A DNA stretch of 54,286 nucleotides from Candidatus Moraniibacteriota bacterium (GTDB lineage Bacteria; Patescibacteriota; Minisyncoccia; Moranbacterales; GCA-2747515), in contig CAMZLB010000016.1 of the NCBI GenBank assembly GCA_947311515.1, forward strand, positions 1 to 54,286. The letters are read 5' to 3'. The stretch's first letter is position 1. Each line of letters opens with the position of its first letter. The position numbers were made by a program, and so were the translations under genes. Under the pieces are notes generated by a model. That model was not told the origin of the DNA. It was given only the letters and a program-made list of their open reading frames with translations, and did no database searches. Below are positions 25,393 through 33,819 of the stretch, piece after piece.

Positions 25393-26718
25393 TTACTTTT
25401 TTACAATTTTAGTGTTCTTATTTGGCATAAATGGGATAAGAACCTTTGGAATTAGTACGCTACCATCTTTTTGTTGAAAGTTCTCAAGTATAGCAATAAG
25501 TGGTCTAGGTGATGGTAATACCGTATTATTTAACATATACACATACTTTTTTTCTCCATTTTTATCTTTATATTTTACATTAAGCCTTCTTGACTGCCAA
25601 TCTAAAAAACATGAAGCGCTTCCAGTTTCCCCCCATCTTTCAAGTCCTGGCATCCAGGCCTCTAAATCATACTGTCTATATTTACCAGTACTTAAATCCC
25701 CTGTACAAATCTTTAATTTTCTATACGGTAATCCTAAATCTGCGTGAATTTCTTCTGAAATCGCAACCATTTCTTCTTGTAATTTATCTACTACACTTTT
25801 TTTAGCACTTGCAATCACGATTTGTTCAATTTTCATAAATTCATGTACTCTATAAAATCCAGTTGTATCTCTTCCATGACTTCCTATTTCACTACGATAA
25901 CATTGTGAATACCCATAAATTTTAATAGGTAATTCTTCTTCTTCTAGAGTCTTGTCCATATAATACGCAAGAAGTCCAGGTTCAGCAGTTCCTACTAAAA
26001 ATTTCTTTTCCTTTTGCGAATCCATATTTAGATCTTCTTTTGAAGAGACTACTTGGTAAATTTCATCTGTATCTGGATTATATTTAGTTCCTGAAAAATA
26101 ACCAGTACCAAATAAAGCTCTTTCTTTAACTAATGTAGGTGGAATCATAGCACGATATCCTTTACTTGCCATTTTCTGCATAGCATACATCATAAGAGCC
26201 ATTACAATATCCACACCTTGATTTTTTAGGTAATAACCTCTATATCCTGAAACCTTTGCACCCTGTTTGAAATCTATCAAATCTAAATCTTGTGCAATTT
26301 CTACATGAGTTTTTGGTTTAAAATCAAACTTTGGCTTATGTCCTATTTCATACACTATCACATTCTCATCCTCAGTCTTACCAATGGGCACATCCTCTGC
26401 TTGTACAGTTGGTACCTTTACCATTAAATCATTAAATTTCTTTTTTACACTTTTTAAAAGTGGCTCTTTAACTTCTAATTTTTCCTTAAATATCCTTCCC
26501 TTTGCTATTATTTCTTGTCGCTCCCTGTCATTTTTGACAGTCTTTATCATATCATTCAAATCATTTCTGAGAGAATTTAACTCTTCTATGCTCTTTATAA
26601 GAGAAACTCTTTCTTTGTCAATTTCAATAAGTTCTAATAAATCTAAATTTATATTTTTATCTTTTATGGTTTGTTTTATTTTTTCCTTATTTTCACGAAT
26701 ATATTTTATATCTAACAT
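25393..26718 (-). CDS. serS: Serine--tRNA ligase
   Basis: A 441-residue class II synthetase. An N-terminal coiled-coil arm (about residues 25-105) that grips the long variable arm of tRNA-Ser is followed by the catalytic domain, with CYRSEIGSHGRDTTGFYRVH (motif 2) and VLPSPRPLIAILENFQQKDG (motif 3). The usual TLNGSG before motif 3 reads MLNNTV here, and motif 2 has TTGFYRVH instead of the common TRGLIRVH. Such variants occur in divergent SerS proteins, so activity is still expected. It has its own promoter. Confidence 0.96.
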   Translation of the reverse strand: MLDIKYIRENKEKIKQTIKDKNINLDLLELIEIDKERVSLIKSIEELNSLRNDLNDMIKTVKNDRERQEIIAKGRIFKEKLEVKEPLLKSVKKKFNDLMVKVPTVQAEDVPIGKTEDENVIVYEIGHKPKFDFKPKTHVEIAQDLDLIDFKQGAKVSGYRGYYLKNQGVDIVMALMMYAMQKMASKGYRAMIPPTLVKERALFGTGYFSGTKYNPDTDEIYQVVSSKEDLNMDSQKEKKFLVGTAEPGLLAYYMDKTLEEEELPIKIYGYSQCYRSEIGSHGRDTTGFYRVHEFMKIEQIVIASAKKSVVDKLQEEMVAISEEIHADLGLPYRKLKICTGDLSTGKYRQYDLEAWMPGLERWGETGSASCFLDWQSRRLNVKYKDKNGEKKYVYMLNNTVLPSPRPLIAILENFQQKDGSVLIPKVLIPFMPNKNTKIVKK

Positions 26719-26756
26719 AATATTAACTTTATTTTTTTAATTATTTTTCTGATGTA

Positions 26757-26784
26757 ATTGTATGATTATCGAATTTATGTTCAA
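26757..26784 (-). promoter_or_regulatory. Promoter of serS
   Basis: On the minus strand, TTGAAC (26784-26779), a 16-nt spacer and TACAAT (26762-26757). The predicted leader is about 32 nt. No T-box element was found in it. Confidence 0.6.
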
Positions 26785-26939
26785 CTTTTTTAGTGTGTTT
26801 TGCAAAAACTATTTCAAAGATTAAATATACAAAGCATTCTTTTTATTCCTTGAATTAATTATTAAATTCTTAATATTTTCTAATGTATATTTAGAATTAA
26901 GTAGTATTATCTTTATTTTCTTAATAGTATTTTTCATAG

Positions 26940-27965
26940 TTACTGAATGCTTTTTATAATAGGTAATCCATCAGAACCTGTTGGTATATAAATCGTCCCT
27001 TGTCTATCTTTAAGTTCACTAATATATAGGTATTGTAAATATTTAGGAGTTATTGTTTTGTTTAATATATTTTGTGCATCACTTTGACCTTGAGCTTCAA
27101 TTCTCTTTCTTTCTGCTTCCTTCTTTTCTTTTTCTAATACAAAGTCTAGTCTTTGTGCATCCTGTTCAGCTTGTAATTTCTGCTGAATACTTCCAGCAAG
27201 TCCAAGTGGCAAAATAACATTTCTGAGGAGTACTTGTTCAATGATTATCCCACGAGATTCAACTGCTTTTATTAAATGATCTTTTATGTCACTTGCTACC
27301 TCACCTCTCTTCTCCGAGTAAATTGCTTTTGCATCATACTGAGCAATAATTCCTCTTATAGCACTTCTTATCTCTGGTCTTATAATTTTTTCCTCAAAAT
27401 CAAGTCCTAGATCCCTATACACATCTGACGCCATATGTTCTTCCAATTTATAAAATATTGTTATATCTAAATCTAATTTAAGTCCTTCATTTGTAAGTGC
27501 TGATATCTGATCTGAACCTCTTCTCTGACCTTCACCATTTGCAATACTCATTGTGTACTCCTCAGTACGAATAGACATTTCCTCAATCTGTTCAAATGGA
27601 TTTATAATGTGAATTCCCGAGGATAACTCGTCATCTTTAACCTTACCAAAAAGCGTTCTTACTCCCGTATGGCCTGCAGGTATAGTTATAACTATATTAA
27701 GAAATATTATAATAATAACGATAATTACAATAAGAGTAAAAAATATTTTTCCTATATTTGAAGATAGTTTATGCATATTATTTTTAGTTGAATTAGTAAA
27801 TTTAAATTTATTTTGAAATATTGAATTTAGTAAATTTTTTAAGGGATTACCTCCTACTTTGATAATGGGTCTTTTTGCATTTTTCGAGACTACCTTTTTT
27901 ATAATAGCTTTAAATATAGCTGGAAATATAAAAAATAACATAATTATCCACAAAACAGGTTCCAT
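26940..27965 (-). CDS. SPFH-domain (prohibitin/HflK-like) membrane protein
   Basis: 341 residues: an N-terminal hydrophobic segment (about 3-18), a basic linker, a second span (about 70-93) and an SPFH domain starting ITIPAGHTGVRTLFGKV (about 93-109). NPFEQIEEMSIRTEEYTM follows, then a charged coiled coil with KLQAEQDAQRLDFVLEKEKK and AQGQSDAQNIL (about 260-305). Prohibitin-like proteins form large membrane rings that scaffold proteases and organise membranes. No HflC or FtsH partner is adjacent; gaps on both sides suggest a single-gene transcript. Confidence 0.85.
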   Translation of the reverse strand: MEPVLWIIMLFFIFPAIFKAIIKKVVSKNAKRPIIKVGGNPLKNLLNSIFQNKFKFTNSTKNNMHKLSSNIGKIFFTLIVIIVIIIIFLNIVITIPAGHTGVRTLFGKVKDDELSSGIHIINPFEQIEEMSIRTEEYTMSIANGEGQRRGSDQISALTNEGLKLDLDITIFYKLEEHMASDVYRDLGLDFEEKIIRPEIRSAIRGIIAQYDAKAIYSEKRGEVASDIKDHLIKAVESRGIIIEQVLLRNVILPLGLAGSIQQKLQAEQDAQRLDFVLEKEKKEAERKRIEAQGQSDAQNILNKTITPKYLQYLYISELKDRQGTIYIPTGSDGLPIIKSIQ

Positions 27966-28119
27966 ACAAAATATTTAAAAAATGATATAGCAAAATAGTT
28001 AATATTATAATAATAACATATAATACAATAAATAAAAATGTAAGCTTACAAAGCTATTTATAGTCTATATCATTAATGTTGTAATTCCATATCATGAAAT
28101 CGACAAATATTTTTTAAGG

Positions 28120-28223
28120 AGAGACTGCAAAATTAACTTATTTGCAAAAATTAAGAAAATAAATCTAAAATACATTTTTAAAGCCTTTATTTGCAGTGTT
28201 TTTATAAATTATATTTTACAAAG
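28120..28223 (-). repeat. Dispersed intergenic repeat, copy C
   Basis: The reverse complement aligns with copy B over about 95 nt at roughly four-fifths identity by eye, with exact AAATAAAGGCTTT and ATTTTCTTAATTTTT blocks. It fills the middle of the 366-nt gap 27966-28331, where nothing else is recognised apart from a short AT-rich flank after mnmA. Confidence 0.65.
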
Positions 28224-28331
28224 AAGAATATGAGGACAATTTTTACAGACTTTCTTTAATTAAAAACAAAACTCAGCAGTTTGTTCTTTGTAAGAGTCAT
28301 AAATAATACAAAAACTAAACCCTGTAGGTTT

Positions 28332-29423
28332 TCATTTTTTTAAATTAAATGTTTTTTGTATAATACCTCCACCTAAACATAAATTACCTGAATAAAACAC
28401 TGCAAACTGACCTGGTGTAAGTCCTTGTTCTTTATTTTCTAACTTTATCGTTATTTCAGAATTATTTAAAATTGCACTACATTTAAGTCTAGTGGGTCCA
28501 TGACGTAATTTTACTTCTAAATCTTTTTTAGTAAAAATATCTTTTTTATCAAGTGAGATATCTTCTGGAGTTAAATTTAAATTATTAATTTTAAAGCTAT
28601 TAAGTCTCTGGTCATCTCCACCAAATCCATGTGTTAGATATACTATATTTTTTTTAATATCTTTTTCACATACATACCATGGACCTCCTCCGAGACTGAT
28701 CCCTTTTCTTTGACCTATTGTATAAAAATACGCACCATTATGTTTCCCTAATATTTTATCGGTTTCTTTTTCTATAAACTCACCTATTTTTTCTCCTAAA
28801 TGATGTTTTATAAAATCTACAAAAGAAATTTTGCCTAAAAAGCAAATTCCTTGTGAATCTTTTCTACGTGCTGTTGGTAAATCAAATTCATGAGCATATC
28901 TTCTAACTTCATCTTTTTGTAAGTGACCTATTGGAAACATGGCTTTTTTTAATTGACTATTACTAAGCATTGCTAAAAAATATGTTTGATCTTTTATTAA
29001 ATCTGGTGCACATTTTAAATTTATATTATTTTTAAATTCTTCAATTTGAGCATAATGACCAGTTGCAACTTTATCATATTTACTTCCATATTTATCTAGA
29101 AATGCTCCGAATTTTATCTCTCTATTGCAAAGCATATCAGGATTAGGTGTCAATCCATTTTTGACAGAATCTATAGTATAGGAAACAATTATTTCATGAT
29201 ACTCTTTTTGAAATGGTACTACTTTCAATTCCACATCAAGTAAATCACAAACCTGATTTGCATAAGACAAATCTTCTTTCCATGGACAATTTCCCATATA
29301 AGACATTTCGTCCTCTAACCAAATTTTTAAATAATATGCAGTAACATCATATCCCTGTTTTTTTAGAAAAGCTAAAGCAACAGAACTATCTACGCCGCCA
29401 GAAAGAAGTAGTGCTATTTTCAT
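28332..29423 (-). CDS. mnmA: tRNA-specific 2-thiouridylase
   Basis: About 363 residues. The enzyme thiolates U34 of tRNA-Lys, -Glu and -Gln using sulfur relay and ATP. It starts MKIALLLSGGVDSSVAL with the PP-loop SGGVDSS. The catalytic cysteines are in NPDMLCNREIKF and DSQGICFLGK, and FYTIGQRKGISLGGG lies in the central domain. The frame can be extended to a GTG at 29471, but the ATG at 29423 is chosen. It places the start immediately before the PP-loop strand and overlaps the stop of the upstream mini-gene in a TAATG arrangement. Confidence 0.95.
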   Translation of the reverse strand: MKIALLLSGGVDSSVALAFLKKQGYDVTAYYLKIWLEDEMSYMGNCPWKEDLSYANQVCDLLDVELKVVPFQKEYHEIIVSYTIDSVKNGLTPNPDMLCNREIKFGAFLDKYGSKYDKVATGHYAQIEEFKNNINLKCAPDLIKDQTYFLAMLSNSQLKKAMFPIGHLQKDEVRRYAHEFDLPTARRKDSQGICFLGKISFVDFIKHHLGEKIGEFIEKETDKILGKHNGAYFYTIGQRKGISLGGGPWYVCEKDIKKNIVYLTHGFGGDDQRLNSFKINNLNLTPEDISLDKKDIFTKKDLEVKLRHGPTRLKCSAILNNSEITIKLENKEQGLTPGQFAVFYSGNLCLGGGIIQKTFNLKK

Positions 29424-29533
29424 TATAGTCCCATAGTAGTAAATAATGACATATCTAGAAAAACTCTCCACATTATAGAAAGAATTATAAGAAATAAAGC
29501 AATATATATTAACATTTTGAAAAAAAGTTTCAT
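29423..29533 (-). CDS. 36-residue single-span membrane mini-protein between dusB and mnmA
   Basis: An ATG-started ORF beginning 3 nt after the dusB stop (29537) and ending in TAATG, whose ATG is the mnmA start. The peptide begins MKLFFKMLIYIALFLIILSI and continues with a polar-hydrophobic tail (MWRVFLDMS...), so one membrane span is predicted. The tight fit on both sides supports real translation and coupling to mnmA. The function is unknown; it could simply carry ribosomes into mnmA or be a functional small membrane protein. Confidence 0.6.
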   Translation of the reverse strand: MKLFFKMLIYIALFLIILSIMWRVFLDMSLFTTMGL

Positions 29534-29536
29534 AAT

Positions 29537-30511
29537 TTAGTAATTTTCTTTTATAAAATTAAATGTAATTTCCCTTACTTCTTCATAAGACTTAGAGGAC
29601 ATTAGTTTATTTCTAAGGATTGTTGCATTTGGAAAATCATTTGCATACGCCTTGTAGTGTTTCTTCATTATAGCAAAGTTTTTAATTCCATCAAAGAGCT
29701 CTTGAAATACTTTTGTATGTTCCACCATGACTTTTAATTTTTCAACAGTATCTGGTTTGTAGTTATCATGACGAAATAGCCAGGGATTTCCGAATACCGC
29801 TTTACCCATCATTATACCATCACATCCATAACTTTTAACTTTTTCCTTAGCATCTTTTATATTTTGAATATCTCCATTACCTATTATTTTTATACCTGAA
29901 CCTTTTGCCATGTTCACAATTTTAGTCATATAGTCCCAGTTAGCTGGAACTTTGCTGACTTGTGCACGAGTCCTTAAATGTACTGTAAGAGCCTCTATAT
30001 CCTGTTGAAGTAGTAATCCAATCCAATTATCAATATTTTCCTCGCTATAACCAATTCTAGTCTTTACGCTAACTGGAATTTTATTGCCCGTTCCACTGTT
30101 TACTGCATGTATTACGTCAATTGCCTTCTCTGGTATAGTTATAAGTTTTGCACAAGCATTTTGTTTTTCTGCACTTTTTTCTGGACATCCCATATTTATA
30201 TCCACACCAGCAAAGCCAAGTTCCACGCACATTTTTGCAACTTCTTCGTAGTTTTTAACTTCATTGCCCCAAATTTGTGCAACTACGTTTCCTTCTAAAT
30301 TATCTTTCCATAAATGAGGCATTAATTTATCTCTGCCTACTTTATGACATAATCCATCAACATTTACAAATTCTGTAAAAATAGCATCTGGAGAACTATA
30401 TTTTGCAATTATTTTGCGAAAAGCAGCATCTGTAACGTCATACATAGGAGCTAATACAAAAAAAGGATTAGGTAAATCATTCCAAAAATTATTCTTGTGT
30501 TTATTTTTCAT
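29537..30511 (-). CDS. dusB: tRNA-dihydrouridine synthase
   Basis: A 324-residue FMN-dependent TIM-barrel enzyme that reduces uridines in the tRNA D-loop. Seen are LAPMYDVTDAAFRKI (residues 19-33), the conserved VDINMGCPEKS (about 102-112), SVKTRIGYS (about 150), LTVHLRTRAQ, IIGNGDIQN and GCDGIMMGKAVFGNPWLF. The C-terminal helical tRNA-binding domain is short. Assignment to DusB rather than another Dus clade is by general similarity. It forms an operon with the mini-gene and mnmA, two tRNA modification steps. Confidence 0.92.
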   Translation of the reverse strand: MKNKHKNNFWNDLPNPFFVLAPMYDVTDAAFRKIIAKYSSPDAIFTEFVNVDGLCHKVGRDKLMPHLWKDNLEGNVVAQIWGNEVKNYEEVAKMCVELGFAGVDINMGCPEKSAEKQNACAKLITIPEKAIDVIHAVNSGTGNKIPVSVKTRIGYSEENIDNWIGLLLQQDIEALTVHLRTRAQVSKVPANWDYMTKIVNMAKGSGIKIIGNGDIQNIKDAKEKVKSYGCDGIMMGKAVFGNPWLFRHDNYKPDTVEKLKVMVEHTKVFQELFDGIKNFAIMKKHYKAYANDFPNATILRNKLMSSKSYEEVREITFNFIKENY

Positions 30512-30778
30512 ATTTTAAAATTCTTACTTAATGTAAATTTTATGAATCTATTTAAAAACTACTCCATTTCTGAAGTAATTTTAAAGTTTTTTTGATTAGA
30601 AAACATTTTATATATAATACCTACCAAGCAAAGCTCATTAGACTCTTGCAAAATAAAATTTTTACATATAAAGTTTATATCGTCTTTCTAGGATTTTTTA
30701 ATAAGTTTATCCATTAAATATATGAATATGCTCAGTCCTCTTTTCTTTGTGGAGTCTAAATAATATAATTAAAACTTA

Positions 30779-31087
30779 TTAACCAATTTTTGTTATTTCT
30801 ACTTCAGTGTATGTTTGCTTATGACCAAACTTCATCTTATATCTTTTTTTGGCTTTGTGCTTTATACCCCATACCTTTTTGTATCTTCCTTGTTCTAATA
30901 CTTTTGATTCAACAACTGCACCTTTTATAGTTGGTTCTCCAATTTTTACGTCTTTAACATCTCCAGTAAAAAGAACCTCTGAAAAAATAAAATTATCACC
31001 TACTTCAGCATCTATTTTTTCTATTTTAATTTTATCACCTTCACTAACTTTATACTGCTTTCCTCCAGTTGAAATAATTGCAATCAT
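30779..31087 (-). CDS. rplU: 50S ribosomal protein bL21
   Basis: A 102-residue bL21 of usual length. The start MIAIISTGGKQYKVSEGDKI and the C-terminal HKAKKRYKMKFGHKQTYTEV are diagnostic. It sits far from rpmA (6647), whereas rplU and rpmA are usually adjacent. It has a consensus promoter and a predicted 5' leader of about 157 nt, long enough for RNA-level autoregulation (inference). Confidence 0.96.
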   Translation of the reverse strand: MIAIISTGGKQYKVSEGDKIKIEKIDAEVGDNFIFSEVLFTGDVKDVKIGEPTIKGAVVESKVLEQGRYKKVWGIKHKAKKRYKMKFGHKQTYTEVEITKIG

Positions 31088-31251
31088 TGTTTTTTATTAT
31101 CTATTTAAATAAATTTATCAATTAATAATATAATTCTAAAGAATTAATAAAAATCTACATATTTCTGTAACAATAGCTCAAGAGCCTATCTAAAGACATA
31201 TTACTAAGAAAACACGGAAATTTCAACAAATATTAATAAGTTCTCATAAGA

Positions 31252-31279
31252 ATTATAGCATGTAATAAAATCTTGTCAA
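31252..31279 (-). promoter_or_regulatory. Consensus promoter of rplU
   Basis: On the minus strand, TTGACA (31279-31274), a 16-nt spacer ending TGC and TATAAT (31257-31252): both hexamers are perfect and the -10 is extended. Start is predicted near 31245, leaving a leader of about 157 nt. The leader contains a small hairpin, ATAGGCTC-TT-GAGCTAT (near 31177-31193). Confidence 0.8.
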
Positions 31280-31515
31280 ACAAAATTTTATACCACTAGA
31301 GCAAAGATATATTCTGTATAGAATATTCAATGCTAAACTCAAATATACAAATTCTTAAAATAAAAGTATATACATTGTTTAGGTAATTTAGCTAGAGAAC
31401 AATTTAAAAAAACCTAAGTTTAGAATGCTAAAACTAAAATAAGGAGATTTTAGACAAATTCTCATAGTATAATGTTAACGTATCATTTTAAAAAAATTCT
31501 CATTGAATCATATTG

Positions 31516-31589
31516 TGGGCATGCCAAGACTTGAACTTGGGACCTCGTCATTATCAGTGACGCGCTCTAACCAGCTGAGCTACACGCCC
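31516..31589 (-). tRNA. tRNA-Ile (anticodon GAT)
   Basis: A 74-nt cloverleaf on the minus strand. Acceptor GGGCGTG/CATGCCC, D arm AGCTCAGCTGGTTAGAGC, anticodon loop CTGATAA and T-loop GTTCAAGTC. The discriminator is A and CCA is not encoded. It lies 35 nt downstream of tRNA-Ala in the same orientation. Confidence 0.96.
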
Positions 31590-31624
31590 TCACAAGCTAT
31601 GATTTCGACAAATATTGTCAAAAT

Positions 31625-31697
31625 GTGGACCAGACAGGACTTGAACCCGCTACCTCCTCAGTGCAAATGAGGTGCTCTACCAGATGAGCTACTGGCC
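31625..31697 (-). tRNA. tRNA-Ala (anticodon TGC)
   Basis: A 73-nt cloverleaf on the minus strand. Acceptor GGGCCAG/CTGGTCC (one G-U pair), anticodon loop TTTGCAC and T-loop GTTCAAGTC. Discriminator A; CCA is not encoded. It is the first gene of a two-tRNA transcript with tRNA-Ile. The strict G3-U70 identity pair of tRNA-Ala is present (third G of the acceptor opposite T). Confidence 0.96.
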
Positions 31698-31728
31698 CAT
31701 AAACCTAATTATTTTAGACTTATAAAAC

Positions 31729-31756
31729 TATTATAACAGGTTTAAAAATAAATGCA
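31729..31756 (-). promoter_or_regulatory. Promoter of the tRNA-Ala/tRNA-Ile operon
   Basis: On the minus strand, TTGCAT (31756-31751), a 16-nt spacer ending TGT and TATAAT (31734-31729). The start is predicted about 25 nt before tRNA-Ala. Confidence 0.7.
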
Positions 31757-31770
31757 AATTTTATTTAAGT

Positions 31771-32649
31771 TCACTTATTATTACGAGATTTTTTAGGTGA
31801 AATAATATCCTTTTTACTATTAAATATAGATAATTCTACTAAATTTTCCAAAAGACAAGCGACTGTAACAGGACCAACTCCACCAGGCACTGGAGTTAAA
31901 TAACTAGCTTTTTCTTTGACCTCATCAACATTTATATCCCCTATGGTTTTTTTGTCTACTATACTTATTCCGCCATCTATTATTATGACACCTTCTTTTA
32001 TTGAATTATTGCTAAGCATGTTAGGAGTTCCACAGGCTGTGAAAATTATATCAGCATTTGAAATAATATGCTTATTTTCTTCTATTTTAGTACATGAAAC
32101 TTCTACTATATCAAGTCCTATTCTGGCACCTGTAGCCACTAAAGCTTTTGTAAATATATCAGATTTACCTATTATAACTGCTTTTTTCTTGGTTGTATTA
32201 TTAATAACGTTTTCAGCAAGTGTCATAAGAGCTTTTGGAAACACAGGGTGAATCACATTTTCATCACCACTTATAAAGTTTTCTATATTTTCTTTTTTAA
32301 ATCCATCGACATCTTTATTTTTATCTATAGATGCAATAATTTTATCTCTATCTATGTGATTAGGTAATGGTAATTGCACCAAAATTCCATCTATTTCTTC
32401 ATCAGAATTTAAAAAAGTAATAAGCTCAATAATTACCTCATCAGTCACATTTTTATCTATTTTATATAAATGAAAATCAATTCCAACTTTTTCCGCTTCT
32501 TTCTTTTTTAGATTTACATACAACTGAGAAGATTTATCATCTCCTACAAGTAAAACAGCTAAACTTGGTGAAAATGATAAATTCTTAATTCGTTCTTTTG
32601 TAAGTTCAAGCATTTTTACTGCTATTTTTTTTCCATTTACTAATTTCAT
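31771..32649 (-). CDS. folD: Methylenetetrahydrofolate dehydrogenase/cyclohydrolase
   Basis: A 292-residue bifunctional enzyme interconverting 5,10-methylene-, methenyl- and 10-formyl-tetrahydrofolate. SSQLYVNLKKKEAEKVGI (about residues 38-55) has the catalytic Tyr and Lys; DGILVQLPLPNHID (about 101-114), IIGKSDIF and PVPGGVGPVTVACLLENLV (about 258-276) are the family signatures. In the NADP-binding motif GRSxxVG the usual Arg-Ser reads KSD-I-F. No other folate gene is in the window. The C-terminal tail (NSKKDIISPKKSRNNK) is extra and basic. Confidence 0.94.
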   Translation of the reverse strand: MKLVNGKKIAVKMLELTKERIKNLSFSPSLAVLLVGDDKSSQLYVNLKKKEAEKVGIDFHLYKIDKNVTDEVIIELITFLNSDEEIDGILVQLPLPNHIDRDKIIASIDKNKDVDGFKKENIENFISGDENVIHPVFPKALMTLAENVINNTTKKKAVIIGKSDIFTKALVATGARIGLDIVEVSCTKIEENKHIISNADIIFTACGTPNMLSNNSIKEGVIIIDGGISIVDKKTIGDINVDEVKEKASYLTPVPGGVGPVTVACLLENLVELSIFNSKKDIISPKKSRNNK

Positions 32650-32702
32650 AAAATATTTAATTTATATTTAAAATTATTTTACCTCTGTCTATATAATAGA
32701 GC

Positions 32703-32731
32703 TTGCAAAACAAAATAAGTTATGCTATACT
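32703..32731 (+). promoter_or_regulatory. Promoter of tRNA-His
   Basis: TTGCAA (32703-32708), a 17-nt spacer ending TGC and TATACT (32726-32731). The start is predicted near 32738, about 7 nt before the tRNA. Confidence 0.7.
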
Positions 32732-32744
32732 TTAATTAAAATAT

Positions 32745-32817
32745 GGCGACTATCGTTCAACGGTTAGGACACCGGTTTGTGGTACCGGGAATGAGGGTTC
32801 GATTCCCTCTAGTCGCC
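32745..32817 (+). tRNA. tRNA-His (anticodon GTG)
   Basis: A 73-nt gene that includes the encoded G-1 (32745), which pairs with C73 and is the tRNA-His identity element. Acceptor GCGACTA/TAGTCGC, anticodon loop TTGTGGT and T-loop GTTCGATTC. The following bases are CAC, so CCA is not encoded. A weak hairpin with T run (AACA-TTCGG-TGTTTTTT, about 32836-32852) may terminate it. Confidence 0.96.
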
Positions 32818-32942
32818 CACTTTAATATACATAACAACATTCGGTGTTTTTTGTATAATCAATCTTTACTATTATGATATTTTATAATATTTCTTTAGTT
32901 TTTGTTTTGTTTATCAAAAAAAATAACGATAAATAAAGTAGA

Positions 32943-33629
32943 TTATGTCCATCCTTTAATTTCTAGAGCCTTTTTTGCTGCCTCTCTTTGTGCTTCTTGT
33001 TTACTAGAACCTTCACCTTCTGATATTTTTTCTTCATTCAAAAATACACCTATTATAAATACACGATCATGATCTGGTCCAGATTCAGATACAACTTCAT
33101 AATGAGGAGTTATGCTTAAATTTTCCTGAGATTTTTCTTGAAAATAACTTTTTGGATCGACATATAATTTTTTTTCCAAAACTTCATCAAGGTGAACAAT
33201 AACATTGTCTATTATAAAATCATAAGCATGTTTATATCCTCTATCCAATTGAATAGCGCCTATAATTGCTTCAACTGCATTTGCTAATAAATAGTTTCTG
33301 GCTCTACCAGTATCTTTCGCCTCACCTTTACTCATCATAAGAAATTCTTCAATTCCAATTTCTCTTGCGACTTTTGCAAGCATTTCACCATTAACTAAAG
33401 AAGCTCTCCACGCAGTGAGATCGCCTTCAGAATTATTAAAGGTATCAAATAAATATTCTGTAATAGCTAACTCTAGAACTGCATCACCTAAAAACTCTAA
33501 ACGTTCGTTATGTTCTCTGGAAGAGTCATTTTGCTCATTCAAAAACGAACGATGTGTCATCGCTTTTATATATAAATCTGCATCACCTACAGAAATATTA
33601 CATACTTTTTCAAATTTTTTTATATCCAT
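32943..33629 (-). CDS. rnc: Ribonuclease III
   Basis: A 228-residue double-stranded RNA endonuclease that processes rRNA precursors and other structured RNAs. The catalytic signature NERLEFLGDAVLELAITEYL (about residues 41-60) and the second acidic site in NAVEAIIGAIQLDRG (about 116-130) form the RNase III domain. A C-terminal dsRNA-binding domain follows from DPKSYFQEKSQ (about 157) to the final GSSKQEAQREAAKKALE. Normal length and apparently monocistronic. Confidence 0.96.
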   Translation of the reverse strand: MDIKKFEKVCNISVGDADLYIKAMTHRSFLNEQNDSSREHNERLEFLGDAVLELAITEYLFDTFNNSEGDLTAWRASLVNGEMLAKVAREIGIEEFLMMSKGEAKDTGRARNYLLANAVEAIIGAIQLDRGYKHAYDFIIDNVIVHLDEVLEKKLYVDPKSYFQEKSQENLSITPHYEVVSESGPDHDRVFIIGVFLNEEKISEGEGSSKQEAQREAAKKALEIKGWT

Positions 33630-33691
33630 ATATTAATGTTTTTGAGATATATAAAAGTATTGTCAAATATAAATAATATTTTAAATATTTG

Positions 33692-33719
33692 TTTATATTA
33701 ATACCAAAATACATTTCAA
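33692..33719 (-). promoter_or_regulatory. Candidate promoter of rnc
   Basis: On the minus strand, TTGAAA (33719-33714), a 16-nt spacer and TATAAA (33697-33692). The expected leader is about 55 nt. It is weaker than the other promoters listed. Confidence 0.35.
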
Positions 33720-33819
33720 AAATAATTATTTTTTTTGTAAATTTTTTCAACATTAAAAATTTTAAATCAGATAGTATTTATATTTATAGAAATAAGTTAT
33801 ATGTAACTATTTTTTAGAA

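Noticed and set aside
26719-26784. T-box or other riboswitch before serS
   Set aside because: The leader is only about 32 nt and lacks the GGGTGG-type core.
29424-29471. GTG-started longer N-terminus of mnmA (MESFSRYV...)
   Set aside because: The PP-loop protein normally starts right at MKxALLLSGG, and the extension overlaps the mini-gene in another frame.
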